A stretch of DNA of 64,000 bases from Phoenix dactylifera. Its lineage: Eukaryota > Streptophyta > Magnoliopsida > Arecales > Arecaceae. The DNA lies in the NCBI RefSeq assembly GCF_009389715.1, contig NC_052400.1, forward strand, positions 6,212,741 to 6,276,740, given 5' to 3'. The stretch's first letter is position 1; each line of letters begins with the position of its first letter. The notes under the pieces were generated by a model. The model worked only from the letters and a program-made list of their open reading frames with translations. It was not told where the DNA came from and made no database searches. Shown piece after piece: positions 1 through 14,800 of the stretch. The translations under genes were made by a program, and so were the position numbers.

Positions 1-599
1 TCAGCTCGATCTCAGTTTATTTGTTGTCCAACATCATCATGCCTCTGGCACCGCTGAGGACTCTAAAGTAGTTATTCAGGAGTTTTATCTAGGACAAATG
101 AGAGGGAAGTAGCAGCATTCACCTATTGGCATGGGATGTGATCTGTCAGCTGGCTAGTAGCGGTTGACTAGATATACGGCCAGGTATCTTCTAAAACCTG
201 AGAGTCTTTGGTACACCCCAATGAGAGCCAAGTACGAGGCTCCAGCCGTTGAGCCCGACTTTCTCACCTAGTGTCAGATTTTTTATCTAGAGGGAGATAT
301 GTACCCGTGCTCCGACGGTGCTCTCTTTGATCAGATGGGCGATTGGGGACGGGCAAGCTATTGATATTCAAGAGAACATATGGCTAATAGAGCAGCCACT
401 CGGTTGGTGGCTTATCATGATCACCCCGATGTGCCTGGCTGGATGCAGAGTCTGTAATCTAATCATCCTAGGAGAGAGAAGATGGAATGAGGGCCTTATC
501 TGACATGCCTTCGGAGAGCAGCTAACCGAGAAAGTCTTGACACTACCAATCCCCACAAGGGAGACTGCGGACAGAAGGGTATGGAGAGTAACTAGGAGG

Positions 600-1123
600 T
601 CAAAGTAAGCACCCAAGACCAACATGACCTGGTTAGAGACAGGATGATGGATTTATGGGGATTGGATTTGGAGGATGCGCATCCACCTTCATGTCGCTTT
701 GTTCATCTAGAAGGTGGCATGGAGATGCTTGCCGATCAGGAGCATGCTGACAAGGAGGAGAGTGAGAGTCACTTCAGTTTGTGAGGGGTGCCCTAACGTG
801 GAGAGGTTTATCAGTCATGTTCTTTTGGATGCCCACGGGCAGCCCAAATTTGGATGTGTGCAACAGCTTCATCCAATACACTATAGGTTACGTCCTCGAC
901 TAAGGACTTCTTAGGTCATCTGAATAAATTCTTGCGGAGGCCTGGTACTGCAGAGTGGGGTATCAGATGTGCCTACATGGCCTATCATATATGGCTTGAC
1001 ATAAATATCCGAATCTTCGAGAATAGAAGGATGCACCTGAGGACAATGGTAGCTACTGAATGTCATATCTTCGATTATTGCTTTCAAGTAGTTTCACATG
1101 AGCAAGACTTGACACTATCATAA
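600..1123 (+). pseudogene. Degenerate retroelement-like fragment
   Basis: Short open stretches with interrupting stops. The piece at about 932-1,123 reads AYHIWLDINIRIFENRRM, which resembles the end of the zinc-binding region of plant LINE reverse transcriptases (an aromatic-rich segment followed by W-L-x-R/I-N-x-R-I-F). The upstream part has no family I recognise. No catalytic motif is visible and no element ends were found. The family call is an inference from one short motif. Confidence 0.28.
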
Positions 1124-4100
1124 TAAATTTAAACTTCAAATACTAATTCCAATTAACTTGTGTGACCTTGTTCAAATGTTAGAAGACCTTGCTAGTCTGA
1201 TGGGATCTTTTGACGAGGCACCACTTTTAAGTTATGGTGGAAACAGGATATTTGAAGAAAATCAGGTATGTTGAATGAGTAATCAACCTATATATTCCTA
1301 GAGATAAAAAAGGAACTCAGTAGAAGTGATTTGTCCCTGGAAAATAGAGGTCAATTACCAACTTTGATATTTTGCAGCCATATTTCTAGTCCTGTTTTCA
1401 AGAAAGAAAGGTCTTAATGGAAGATTTTATCAGATCCGATAAGAACTTCCATTGTCCAAATAGGCCCTAAATATCTTGTGAGTTCAAACTTGTGTTCCTT
1501 TCAAAAAAAATCTCTGATTTCAAAACAAAGATTACAATAAGATTATTAAAAATATAAGCTTACAACTATATTATTTTGATCACATCAAATAAAAATAGTT
1601 GCAAGTTTATATTTTTGTGTCCATAATACCTTCATTCCTTCTTGTAATTTTTCCAGCCTCACGTTGAGCATCAGCACAACTTATCACTACTAGTTTCTGT
1701 TCCTTTCTAACGAACAAACATTAAGCCATTCATGATCCGGTCCAAATCTATTGCAGTTAGCGGCAAAACATCTAACATATAAAGTGATAACAAGATTATC
1801 TCTCAGTTTTGGATCATGTTCTTGACTTCAACCATTCCCAATTTATATCCATTCATAAAGTAGCAATATAGAAAAGTTTACCTAGTTAAAAAATTATTGA
1901 ATTAATTTTCTTCTTGTCCAAATAGCCATAAAATAAGAAAGGTATTCATGATATCTTGACTATATATGTCTAGGTAAGTGTATAAACAAATTTAGGTAAC
2001 TGAAAGATGTTTCTTGAGGAAGTACATTGGGGCAAGTCTTGAGTGAATGGCAGCCGTCGGCCCTCAGGATTGTCATACATAATGCTCATATAAATTTTTT
2101 AATTGGATTAGTTAATTCCTGTGGCACGGCCAACCTAGTGCTACTTTGCAGATGCAATAAATAATGGATAGGCGGTAGCACGCAAGAACTAAACGGAGAG
2201 AAAGGTCGACTCCACTCCAAAATTTAGAGTTTTCTTAAAAAAAATACATAAAATATTCACAAACTTTTTTTAAAAATAAAATTCATCTAGATATATTAAA
2301 ATTATATAAATATGTTACAAATTGAAAAAATATGTTAGGAAGCCGCATTAAAGTTAATTTCAAAAATTTTTCTTTTAGAAATATTTTCCTCAAGGCATAC
2401 AAAGGAAAAAAATTGAAATAAATATTAAATTTAAATAAGACTCTTCTTAATTAATTGTTAACTATTTCCGTACATGTAGGAAAAATTTTCAAAACTAGTT
2501 CACATTTGAGTGACTCAGGAAAATTAGAAAAAAATTTATGGAAAATAATGTAAAAAATTCATAAAATAAAAAATAAACTAAATATGTTGAAGATATCAAA
2601 ATACTTTAAATATATCTAAATATGTTACAAATCCTCATGCATAGAAAAAAATATTTTAAAAAGTTGTGTTAAAATTAATTTTGAAAATTTAAAAGATATT
2701 TTTAAAGTTGTGTTAAAATAAAGTTAACTTCGAAAGTTTTCTCTCCACACATGCAGATGAAAAAAAAAATCAAAATAAATTTTAAATTTAAGTAGGATTA
2801 TTCTTAATTATTTGTTAACTAATTTCATGCATAGAGAAAAATTTCAAAAAAAAATGAAATTACTTCGAATTTGAATGGGACTCTTCTTAATTTTTTTTTA
2901 AAAAAAAATATTGGCATTTTAGCATCCACACAAAAAAGAAAATTGAATTTAGAATTATTTTAGATAACTAATTGCATACACACAAAAGACAAAAAAAAGA
3001 AATAAATTCAAGTTTGGATGGCACTCTTCTTACTTATTTTAGGAAAAAAATTATTGGTTGTTTAGAGTCCATGCATAAAGAGGAAAAAAATTAGAGTTAA
3101 TTTAGAAATTTGTTAAAATAATAGAGGAAAACTGAATTTAGAGTTTTTTTTAGATAGTTGTTAGCTATTTTAGAAAGTCATGTTAAAGTTAATTAAGAAA
3201 TTTTTCCTTTTAGGAATATTAGCCTCTGCTTCTTAATTATTTTAAGAAAAAAAAATATTAGCCATTTAAAGTTCCATGCACAAAAATATATGATTTTAGA
3301 GTTATTTTAGAATAAATAAGAGATATAGATAAAACAAGAATGATACAACGTTGCAGGTTCTTAATTCAATAATTCATTAAGAAATTCAAAAATAACTAAT
3401 AATATAAATCTTATTTGAATTTTTTTCTTTCTCTATATCCAAAATATATGAAAAGGTCAAGGTTTCAATATAAAGGTTACATGTATATAGTTTATCCTAT
3501 GGCTTACACAATTTGTGATATTGATGGTACATATAAAATAAAAAGAACTAATATTTTTGTTAATTATTTCCTATTCTTATTTTTTCTTATGTTCATAGGG
3601 CTTGTATTATCGAATTGTAACAATTGTTGCTCACATAGATCTAGATAGAGACTTATGATACAACTCACGTACAACTTGCAATGAAAAGATACGCAACATT
3701 GTAAGTTCTGTTAGGTGCTATTTTTGTCAAAAAAAAATCCACTAATATCATTAAGATAAAAAATTTACAATCTCCTAAACATTCAAAAAAAATATATTAA
3801 TTATTTTATTTTTTAATTCTAGATATCTCATACTCATACACATCAAAATACATGATCATATTGCAGAACTCGCTCTAACTATTTTTTGATAGAAATGTTG
3901 AATCCTTATGGAAAACTTATTAATGAACTATACAATCTATATTTAGAGAGTACAACCATAATATCTTTTAATTAAACAGTATTTCCTAATGATTGATATC
4001 AATATAGTGCTTCGTGTTTATATCATACGAGGACAGATCAATAAAGCTAGGAAAATTTATTTTAAAAAAAAATACTATGGGAACACTGCATCTTTATTTT

Positions 4101-4780
4101 AATATTCTTAACAAACACCACTTTAGTCTAAGTGGATTGTAAGTTGCATATGTCAATGGATCTTGTGAAAGAATGTCATTCCCTTCTCCGACTTATTGCT
4201 CAGTATCATCAACCGGCAAAGGGTTATAACTATTTTTTTTTTCTACTAAATTTTTCAAACAATCACAAGATGCCCAATTGATAGGATGTTGAGCTCACCA
4301 CAAGCCAAAGGTCCAAGCCTGACAAGGATAAGCATGTAGGCCCAAACTCCTCTAGGCTAGTTGTGCGCTTCTACTATTCAATTGGGGCATTGAAAGGAAT
4401 GAGGATGTTACGCATTCCTTTAAATTTCTTTCACCCATCGTATTCACAATTAGAGAAGGACCCATGTCCCCATAGTCCAGATCTTATTTCAAAACAGTCC
4501 TCTCTGAAAAAAAAAAGGAGCGAGAAATTTCTAAAACCAAGGAGAGAAACTAGAGTTACCAGGAAACAAAAGCTTTGGAAATGTACAGTAGGAAAAACAG
4601 AACTTCTCATGATATATTGTTTATATGTCTGAACCCTGCAGGTGATTCTTCTAAGATTTAACTACTACATCTAAGCAAAAAACTATTCAGTCTTCAAACC
4701 CACTGCTCCCACCAGGTAGAGAATGCTTCTAGTTTAAATACTGCCTGAGTACTTACTGCAGAGTACTTCCCTGTTGATAA
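1124..4780. other. AT-rich intergenic spacer
   Basis: No coding region, RNA gene or element with clear ends was seen. The sequence is strongly AT-rich with many A and T runs. It lies just beyond the 3' end of the minus-strand USE1 gene. Confidence 0.6.
2230..3330. repeat. Diverged AT-rich tandem/dispersed repeat block
   Basis: Related phrases recur at irregular spacing: a CTCTTCTTAATTA-like box near 2,440, 2,805, 2,880, 3,020 and 3,225, a TTGTTAACTA-like box, and a CATGCATAGA-like box. The copies are too worn for a clean unit length, roughly 75 to 360 bp apart. No coding content. Confidence 0.45.
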
Positions 4781-4809
4781 AAGATCACAAACATTAAGTA
4801 TGGAGATGA

Positions 4810-4815
4810 TTTATT
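4810..4815 (-). terminator. Possible poly(A) signal of USE1
   Basis: AATAAA on the minus strand, about 80 bases beyond the USE1 stop codon. Position fits a short 3' UTR; no transcript evidence. Confidence 0.4.
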
Positions 4816-4895
4816 TGGAACCAAATTATGGATGCAAACTACCTTGAATTTGGAACAGCAGAAGTTGAAATCATGTTCTGGTGACAGAAGGCAAG

Positions 4896-7800
4896 TCAAG
4901 TCACACGGATGAGTAGAACCACCATGATGAAAATACAAGTCATGACAAAGATTACAAGCCATGTAAAGCATGTAGTCTTGGAACTCTCTGAGTACACCTC
5001 CATGGCCCGTACATTGGCACGGCCGGTGCTGGCCAAGCTATGTTCCACTGCCCTCTCAGTAGAATCAAGTATCTGTTTAAGCCATGATAGTAAAGCTCAG
5101 TTACAAAATCAAGAGAAGCCAGTGACAACAATTAATCAGCTCCATAGAAAATAATTCTGATATCTGCACATAAGCACTATTGGTTGCAATAGAAAATTGG
5201 TTATACATGTTTGCGATAATTAAACTTGCAACAATGAAGATATCAACTAATTTAGTATGGAAAAGTTCAATTTTTTCACCAAGACATGCATGCATTTAAA
5301 GTGTGTGATCTAGAAGGACAGAATTAAAATGAAGAGATTAGCAATATGCAGATGACACAATAATATTTTGAGAACTTTAATATTATGTAGCTTTGAATCG
5401 GTTTCAGACCATAATTTGAAAAGCCAAAAACTCGGCTTCAAAGTTAGCTAAGTCGAGCCGGCTCGAAGACTCGATCGAGTACCCAGTGAGTCTTGAACAT
5501 CAAGACTTGATTATGTCATTTATACTTGATAATGTTTATACATAAAAATATATATTATTATATATATATATACATTTAATATTAAATATTGATGTTTAAG
5601 AACATAAATAGAGAAATTTATATACATGCAGACATAAATCCCTCAATCTATAATTTACTGTTAACATACAAATAATATATTAATAAAATAATTAAAATAA
5701 AAAAATAAGAATCAGCAATGACTATTTCACATGCCATTAACTATTACTTACATCTTGATATTGAGGCTAGGAGGCAGAGGCTAGCAGAACCCCCTAAAAT
5801 CATAATCAAAATTGGGAATGATGCAGTTGTGGGATGGGTGAGGAATAGAAGCCCCAACGCTTTACATTCCATTCATATTGTTACAATTTCACATTAAATA
5901 TATTATAAAAAAAAACCTCCAATGACTTGTTTCGATGAAAATCTTAAAAACAGATAGTATTGAAATGGACTATAATTAATATTTAATACTCGATTAAGTC
6001 AAATGGCTCGGACCAAGTTTTGAGTAACTCGGCGAATCAGCCGAGTCAAGACTCATCCAAAATCTGAGTTTCACACAAGCCAAGTCTCCTATCAAGTCGG
6101 CTCGAAAACTTGTGAGTTGAGCTGATGTGGCAAAGTTTTGAGTCAACTTGACAAGTTTTTAAACAATGTTTCAGACTAGGTCAAAATTTAAGCAGATAGC
6201 TGGATCACCATATCAGCATTTAAGCAGCATCTGCTAGACTTTCTGAAGTACAAGGCTGCACCTTTCCCTATCAAATATGTGAACCTTACAAGATTCAGAG
6301 GATAATATATTATTTTTTTATGTAATAGAGACAGATGGATAATACAAATATACAAGAGCTGCACCACTCTTTCAAAAAACTTGAGCACTTCATGAACAAC
6401 TTGCATCAATTTAGTAAGAAAATTCAAAATCCAATAAGATTCCTTTGCTTTCTCTGTCTCAAGTTGGCCAGCCAGTCGGTGGCACCATTTTCCTCTCCAT
6501 ATACATGTGTAATCGGTAACATCGTCAGATCTAGACATTAGTCTTATGATGTCAAAATAGGAATACTTTTCTGGTCAATGGAACGGCCGTTTTGTGTAAC
6601 CAAACACAGCTTTTGAATCTGATCGGTCCAAATTCTCTTATGCCACCGCTAATAGACATCTGCCCCATGCATATCCCAACATACAAAACCTATTCCGGTT
6701 ATGTCTCTACTCACAGATAAACTATTTTCTTAATTAGGTCCACGATACACTTTGGCATTCCAATACCTCTAACAACTCTCCAAGCTATGTTGTTCCTCTA
6801 TCCTACAAACTCCTTTTAAGACAGCACTATTTCGATCTTTCCATAAATTCCAACAAGTAAAAGCTGCTATAATGGCCATATTGCCTATCAATTACAACAG
6901 CATGCCAATATTTTACTGCATCCACTTCTCTATCCATGAACCATCTCATGAACTCCTGAACATACTTCTCTCGATTTTTGACAGCTCTAAAACATATGGT
7001 AAAGAACTTAATTCTCTACTCCATACTGGCTGCATATGCTATCTGGCATCAAACAATTTTTTCATGAGCATAATGCTGCGGGAAACTTATTTTGAATCAT
7101 TTTCCATAACAGAAACCTGATCTTCTTGGCCATATATTAATCTCCAAATAACATTCCAATACACCCCACCCCATCTCTCCTTAAAATTTCAATCCTATTC
7201 AATTAATGTTTGGAATGGATTTAACTGTAACTGAACTTCCAGGATCATATATCCAGAGCAACGAATCTTTAACCTCTCACTTTCAAATTAGCCATTGCTA
7301 ACATCTATTTCATCATTCTTTATGAAAAATCTAAAATAATTTTTGCACAGACACGCACATAAACGGTTATTCAACAGTTATAGTCCTGGCAATCCGGGGT
7401 CTCTCAGAAGAGCGGAGTGGGAACAGACCTAACTTTTTTTTACTTGGCCACAAAGTAGCCGTGGTAGGACTTGAATCATTGCATTTGTCAGCCCAAGCCT
7501 TTTACCACTGCACCGAGTAATAACCCCTAATGTATGTGTATATGTATGTATATACATATATATGTGTACATGCATACACAGTTTACCGTCATCCATAAAT
7601 AAAATCACTTCCAACTAAATCCACCCAACACTGTCATCAGAGGCAATTTTCAGACCAGCCACAAATTTCTGATTCTAGACTAGTTAGTAATTGATGGATT
7701 ACCGACCTATACTATAATTAATTAGATTCATCTAAGTTCTTAATTAAAAGTACTTTTGATGTATTGAAAATGGCAATACTTTTGATGTACTGAAAATGGC

Positions 7801-8811
7801 AATCGCATTTGTATAACTACCTTTTATGGATGGGCTTGCCAGACATGAAACAAGCTCACAAAAGAAGAAGCTAGAAGTTAATTAAATAGCTTCTCCTAAA
7901 AGGGTCTTTATGGCTTCTACTTATCATAAAAGCACTTCTCAAATGATATTACCAAAAATTAAATCTTTTAGAAAGTATTCTTTTTTTTCACTTTAAAAGT
8001 TGCAGGACTCTTGTCAACACCAAAAGTGCCCTTGGTTTTCCACCAAAGGCAGTCAAAGAAAAATTCTATTTCTGAAGATAAGCAACTAGATCAAAATCGG
8101 AGCTATTATTTTTTTAATTTTGGGTAGGATGTATAGAACTAGGGTCAATGGGGCTAGCAGTTCCAAACTTAAATGAAGTAATAAGTGCATTACTCAATAT
8201 AGACAAGATGGATGCTTAAGTAACCATAACCATATAAATCTATTTATTCCTACTAGTTGGTGCTGTCTCTGTGAATCCATCTTTGCTGACCATTTCTATT
8301 AAGGGCTATATTCATTGTTACTAGAGGCTTATTCACATCCTTTTTCACACCTTCTCATTATCTGGCCTTCCCCTCCTCTTAACTCATATAGCAGAAAGCT
8401 AAGTCCCTCTTCAACTAGGGTTTTTTAGATATTTATCGTGTATGCTCAAATCACCAGAGATGATTCTCCAGCATTTAATCCTAAACTTCTGCAAATTCTA
8501 ATTCCTATCTATGTACTTAAACCACCTTAATTTCCTAGTGTAACACAACTCTTGCATTCTCATCTGTTTAGAGAACTACGGCATACAGCAGCAAATTGTT
8601 CATTAAAAAGGACATAGTATATAAATTTATCATAGATGGGAAAAATGGAAGAATACTTGCAGCAATCCAACAGGATATCATATTTACAAGTAAAGTGGTC
8701 ACCACGAGCTAGTAAATGAATGATCTGGAAATCCTTGTCTGGCAGAATATCATCCAACATGATAATATACAGCTGTTAAGTGGCAAGATATTTTAGGTCC
8801 AAAAGAAAAGT

Positions 8812-8856
<45 letters not shown>

Positions 8857-11800
8857 AGCCCCAAATTGATTAAGGTCTCTCTTTTCATGGAAGTGCAGCT
8901 TGAGATTTTAACAGCAAGAAAGTTGACCCAATGCAAGAAAAGATTCTAAGCGACCTTCTTTTATTTCTTCCTTTCTTTTTGTAGTAGATGTTTGACGTTT
9001 CAGCCTTCAACTATAATCCAATGGTCAATCTATGATGACTGAATGGCCCTGTTTTGGGGGTCCATAAGGGTCTGCATATTAAGCATAAAGAGGTGAGGTT
9101 TTTAAGTTCTCTCTTCTTCAATTTCAATTATTTATGCATCTAAAGAAACGTTGCTGATAACATCCACCTCCAGCCCCCTCACATATGCATGCAAGGATGT
9201 GTGCACAAAAGTGTAGACACAAAAACAGAGAGAAAGAGAAGAAGAATAAAGACATGCAATTTTTACCTTCTCAGTGTTCTGCAAAGATTGATTCATCAGA
9301 AGACTGCTTTCCTTAAGTTGCTGTGCTAACACTACCATTTCGTCCGTCAAATCTTCTTGAAGCTTTCTGGTAAAAAGGAAATAAAGAAAATAACAAGCCA
9401 GATAACAAGTACTGTATTAGGTGTCCAGATATGTACGGCTGAAAATGGATGCATCTAGTAGAGAACAAACACTGAAGCATATGACAGTAAATATCTTTGT
9501 GAGAAAGATATTGAACTATTAATTGATAGATGGGAAAGGAGAAATATGTAGAACAGCACACAAAAAGAAACAGGACATCTTAAAGAAAGATGACTGATAT
9601 GCCAAATTGATGATACAAAACAATCCTGTCCCACATATTAAGGGTTCGCTTGATGGATCCCTATTAAGTTTCAAAATAAGGTCAAAACCACAATGGAATT
9701 TGATACAATCTTCTACTCCAATTTTAGTGATGTTCTTAAACCGAGATATTATAGGCCAGCAATTTTACAAAAGATAGAGGCATCCAATTACATAAACAAA
9801 CGTTAAGTCTAGCAGCAATGCACAACATCAGCACCCATTTTTTATTCCATAAACAAAAAATCAATGATGAGCTGTCAGTAATGCAAGAAGGAAGTGCATG
9901 GAAAGGCTATCAGTCAACACATTATGATTAAAAATTTTTTGCCATTGCTTTCTATAAACAGGACAAACCCTGCAGGTCCATCATAATAAACCACAAAAGC
10001 AGAATGGATGAAAATCAATGATAAGTGGCAGTCTAAACAAGAGTAAATCAGAGTGAAAGATGACAATTCTGAGGTATGATTAAGTCTAACTCGAGTTAGT
10101 GAGAGAGACCAAGTCTATTTTCTCAATGTAGCAAATCAAACTGATGAAAATTATGATATGTTGGTAGTAACACACCTATGTTTCTCAATGTGAATTTGCG
10201 CTGCTGCATCCAACTTAATTGGTGTTGCTGAGTCCCTCTCCTTAGACTCCTGGATGCTATCTTCAATTTCTACATGAGCTCTGTTTAGTTTTGAACAAAA
10301 GTGAAGTCATATAATCCAACAAAGCAGAGAGGAACACAGAAACAAACCAGCAACGACAATGTCAACACAAGGAGCTGCAGTTTTGCTTACACAGTTCTCC
10401 TTCTCAGTCCACGAGGGGCGTTCACATAGTTTCCATCCTGTTCTGACTTAGAGGGGCTTTCCTCATCTTTAGTTTCATCAACAACCTTCACAGGTTCTGG
10501 CTGATGAGGTTGTCAGTATTAACTAATAAGTTTACTTGAAGATAGCTTTCAGTCATAAGAATAATTCACAATCATTTGCACTAAAAGAACTCCCAACCAT
10601 CTGCACTAAAAGAGCTCACAATCATTTGCACTAAAAGAACTCCCAACCATCTGCACTAAAAGAGCTCACAATAATTTGCACTAAAAGATCACAATCAATT
10701 TGCCTTAAATGGAAAAAGGTGGCATTTCATACAACCTCCAGGATCTGACCACAGCACAGTACGAATAAAAACTGATGCTTATATTGCATTTTGAGATCTA
10801 AAATGGACCAGAAACAGAGATGGCGGAAAAGCTTGATTTATAAAAGAATGAATTTTGGCAATCTACACATTATATAAAACTGATGTAAAATTTACCGAAC
10901 TTGGAGACTGGAAACAACTTAATCGATTTGCATGTAATCTGATAGTTTCAAGCAGAATATGTTATGTATTAATTAGAATCAACTATGAAACATTATTAAT
11001 GAGAAGTATATGAAAAAATCATTCTTTAAAATTATGACAAACATCAATAATTATGAATATTTGTATTGGAAATGAAACAAAAATTCTTTTTAAAGTATGC
11101 TCCATCATTAATATATTCAACAAAACCCTAGAAAACAGCCTAGTGAGTCTAAAGAGAAGAGATAAACATACCGATGGAGTAGATAATTTGGCTGCAAGGG
11201 CTTCGATCTTCTCTGAATATTCATTCAATTTTGCTTTTGAAACACTGAGGAAAAGTCAGAAAAGATTGTGACTACTATATGAACAAGTTCTTTTTCTGTA
11301 TTTTTTTCCATGCTAAAAATGCCTTATGAACAAGTTAAAAAGTATGTACCCAAAAAAAAAAGTACAAAGTGGTTTTGCAATACTTGCAATGGTACATGCA
11401 CCGAGGGTTGAAAAGCTGACCTTACTGCAATATGAAACATCCTGCACTGCAGTATGTACCATGTCATGCCATCCCATATTGGCAGACCAGGAGTTGATAC
11501 GACAGCATACCGTGGTACATACTATAGCGACACATGACTCCTATACCCTCAAACAGTATTTCAAAACTTTCTATGCACCAGCAGTACCGAAAAGTAAAAC
11601 TTCGAGATGCATGTACTGTATCTAACTCAAAATTATTGGTGATCACAACATACAAGAATGTATGTGCGCATCCATAAAACTTTCATTCTATTTGATAGGT
11701 TATGGAATGTTTGTCCAAAATCTCTTTTGTTTTATTAAAGACAGGTACTGCATCTTGCTTAGACAGCTAGTCAAATTTTGCAGAGCTCAAGAAAGAGGGT

Positions 11801-14800
11801 CCAGTGAACATTATATATGAACATGTGTATCATGCGTGCACATTAAGTTCGTTAAAAATAAGAAAAAATAATGTATAGACAAATAATTTCACACTCCAAA
11901 AGCTGTTGAATGAGGATTATGCTAGGAGGATGCAATTGTTGGGGGATGACAGAGATTAACCAAAATGGCAGTAGGCTTTAGAAAGGAACAGAAATAGTTT
12001 AAACTTTTTAGAGGATCAAGCAATTAAAGTATGGAACAACTATCAATTGTGTTAGTTTTGTTTAGTTTATGAATCTCTGTAATGAAACCTTATAGATCAA
12101 ATAATGTATATTATATGGTACTAGAGGAAGAGCACCAGTTAAATTAACAACATTACTGAAACCATTTACATTATGTAAAAAGTCGAAATTGCCCCCTTCC
12201 GTCACCCATACGCATCTAGAACCCCCACCACTCCCTCCCCTCTCTTCTTCTCCTCCTCTCGTCCTTCATCAGCCTCATCAATGACAACCTCTTTGATAAT
12301 GGCGTCATCGTCGGTGACAGGCCTCCCCATACACACGCAGCACCCCCATCACTCCCTCCCTTCCTCTATCCCCTCCTCCTCTCTCTTCTTCTCCTCCTCG
12401 TCCTTCATCAGCCTCATCAATGACAACCACTTCGAGAACGGCATCTTCATCGGCAGCAGGCCTCCCCATACACACCCAGCACCCCCACCGCTCCCTCCCT
12501 CTATCCCCTCCTCCTCTCTCTTCTTCTCCTACTCCCGTCCTTCATCAGCCTCATCAACAACGCGCTCTCCAAGAACCGTGTCATCGTTGGCAGCGTTCTA
12601 CCCATACACACCTAGTATATCCTCTAGATCTTTCAAATTAGGTGACATTGGAGAAGATGAGAATTTTCAGCCTTGAGAGCATAATAGAGGAGTTTGAGAT
12701 GCTGACAGAGAATGCCAGCCATGTCCAGAGAGAGGCCCTTCAAAAGATTCTCAAACAAAATGGTGATGCAAAGTACTTGCAGAATTTGGGCCTTTGAGGA
12801 AGAACCGAACCCAAGAGTTTTTGAGGCTTGTGCTCCCTTGGTCACTTATAACGATTTGGAGCCCTACATTCAGTGGATCATCAATGGGGATACTTCGCCC
12901 ATTCTCACTAGGAAGCCTATAACATCGATTTTATTGAGGTATAACTTGGGATGCTTGTTTACTTTGTGCTAACTGCTACTAAGTAGCAATTGTCTGATAA
13001 TTGGCAAGCTTGTGTTTTGCTATAGTTCTGGCACCACACAAGGAAAGCCCAAGTTTTTGCCATTCAACAAGGAGCTAGTTCAATCCACCATGCAGATCTA
13101 TAAGACTTCATTTGCTTTTAGAAAGTGGTATAGATTTCTTCCACATCGAAGGCTTGTTTTCTCTATGTACTATTTTAGAGATTAGCCTATTGATCCAGCT
13201 TTGGTTACAGCCTGTGAGACTTTCGATTGTGTGCTTCATGACTCATTATTTTCGGAATTGTTTTTCCCTTAATTTCTCTTTTGTCTAAGTTGTCTATGTA
13301 TTGGAAGTTCATTAGATGTAGTGTTGTTAATAGGACCTTTTTTGTTAATATTTATATTCTTCTATCATATTTTCTAAGCCCAGTAGTCCCATTCTTTTGA
13401 AATATGCATGATAAGTGAGCATGAACTTGTATAGAAAAGATAAATTTAACCTACAATGCTATCCTTAGTGGTCGCTTTCTCGAAATTTCCATCTATGCAC
13501 TCATTTATGCCGCAAGATCTTCTGTACTAACATGAACAGACTTTTCACTCTCTTTGGGAGAGAGGAGCTAGGAGACGTCATGGTGGGCAGCAAGGTTGAG
13601 GGTCTAGAAGTGGACATGGAGGGCTTGGGTTTTCTTAAAGTTATTTTGGTTATTTGTTTTTTTTTTTTTGATGTGGCATTTGGGTCCTATTTAAGGTTTA
13701 ACGGTCTGACTAACATTATTAAGTTATGGATTAAAATATTGGATAAAAATAAACCTCAACAGGGTAAGCATGGGTTTTTCAAATTATTGGGTGTAAGTGT
13801 AGTATACACCTAATCTCAGGGACGTTTTTGTAATTTACTCTATATAAAACTTAAAGATATTACAATATAATATATTACAACATAATATAATGCATAACAT
13901 ATATTGTAATATATAATACAACAAAAGATGAAGATTTTTAAAATTGCCAGAATAGGATGATACAAGTGGTATCATACCATTTCGATAGAGAATTGGCACT
14001 GGTATATAGTGTGTTGGTACGGGATGCAGTCTTATACCATGTGTCAATATCCAATACCATACTAGTATTTTCAAAAAAATAAGCATACCCTTCGATATCG
14101 ATTTTTAAAACCTTGCATAACATAATACAATACAATATAATATAGTATAGTATAAATATAATAGTTAAAACTATTATATGGTTTATTATATTATATAATA
14201 TAGTGCATCTATCGTACAATTATTATAATGTTACATGTAATGTAATTATAATATTATTAAAATTTAAAGTAAATTACAAAAGCCTCCTTGAGATTAGGGA
14301 TAAATTATATTTACACCCAATAGTTTAAAAAACCTAAGCTTACCATCTTAAGGTTTATTTTTATCCAACATTTTAACCCATAAATTAACAGAATATTAGT
14401 CAAACCGTTGACCTTAAATGGGACCCAGATGCCACGTCAGAAAAGAAATTAACAAATGACTAAAGTAACCTTAAGTGACCAAAGTAACCTTAAGAAAATC
14501 CAAGCCCTCCTCATCTACTTCTAGGCCCTCGACCTCGCAACCCACCACAACATCTCCCAACTCCTCTCCCTCAAAGAGTGTGAAGAAGTCTGTTCAAGTT
14601 AGTATGAAAGATCTTGAAGTATAAATGAACATATAGAAGGAAATTTCAAGAAAGCGACTAAGGATAGCATTGTAGGTTAAATTTATATTTTCTATACAAG
14701 TTCATATTCACTTATCATGCATATTTCACAAGAATGGGACTACTGGGCGAAGAAAATATGACAGAAGAACACGAAAAAGCCCCATTAACAACGCTACATC

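Larger units (their letters stand above)
12180..13851. mobile_element. Pack-MULE-like element, left copy (truncated)
   Basis: Its right end (about 13,790-13,851) has GGGTGTAAGTGTA and then TTTTTGTAATTTACTC. That is the reverse complement of the left end of the element at 14,267. It carries GC-rich exon-like repeats and a GH3/JAR1 fragment. The left terminus does not show the terminal repeat, so it is truncated near 12,120-12,180. It lies inverted and tail to tail with the right copy, inside USE1 intron 2. Confidence 0.6.

Noticed and set aside
7467..7515. Possible tRNA gene
   Set aside because: A- and B-box-like segments are present, but there is no cloverleaf with anticodon stem and acceptor closure; a SINE explains it better.
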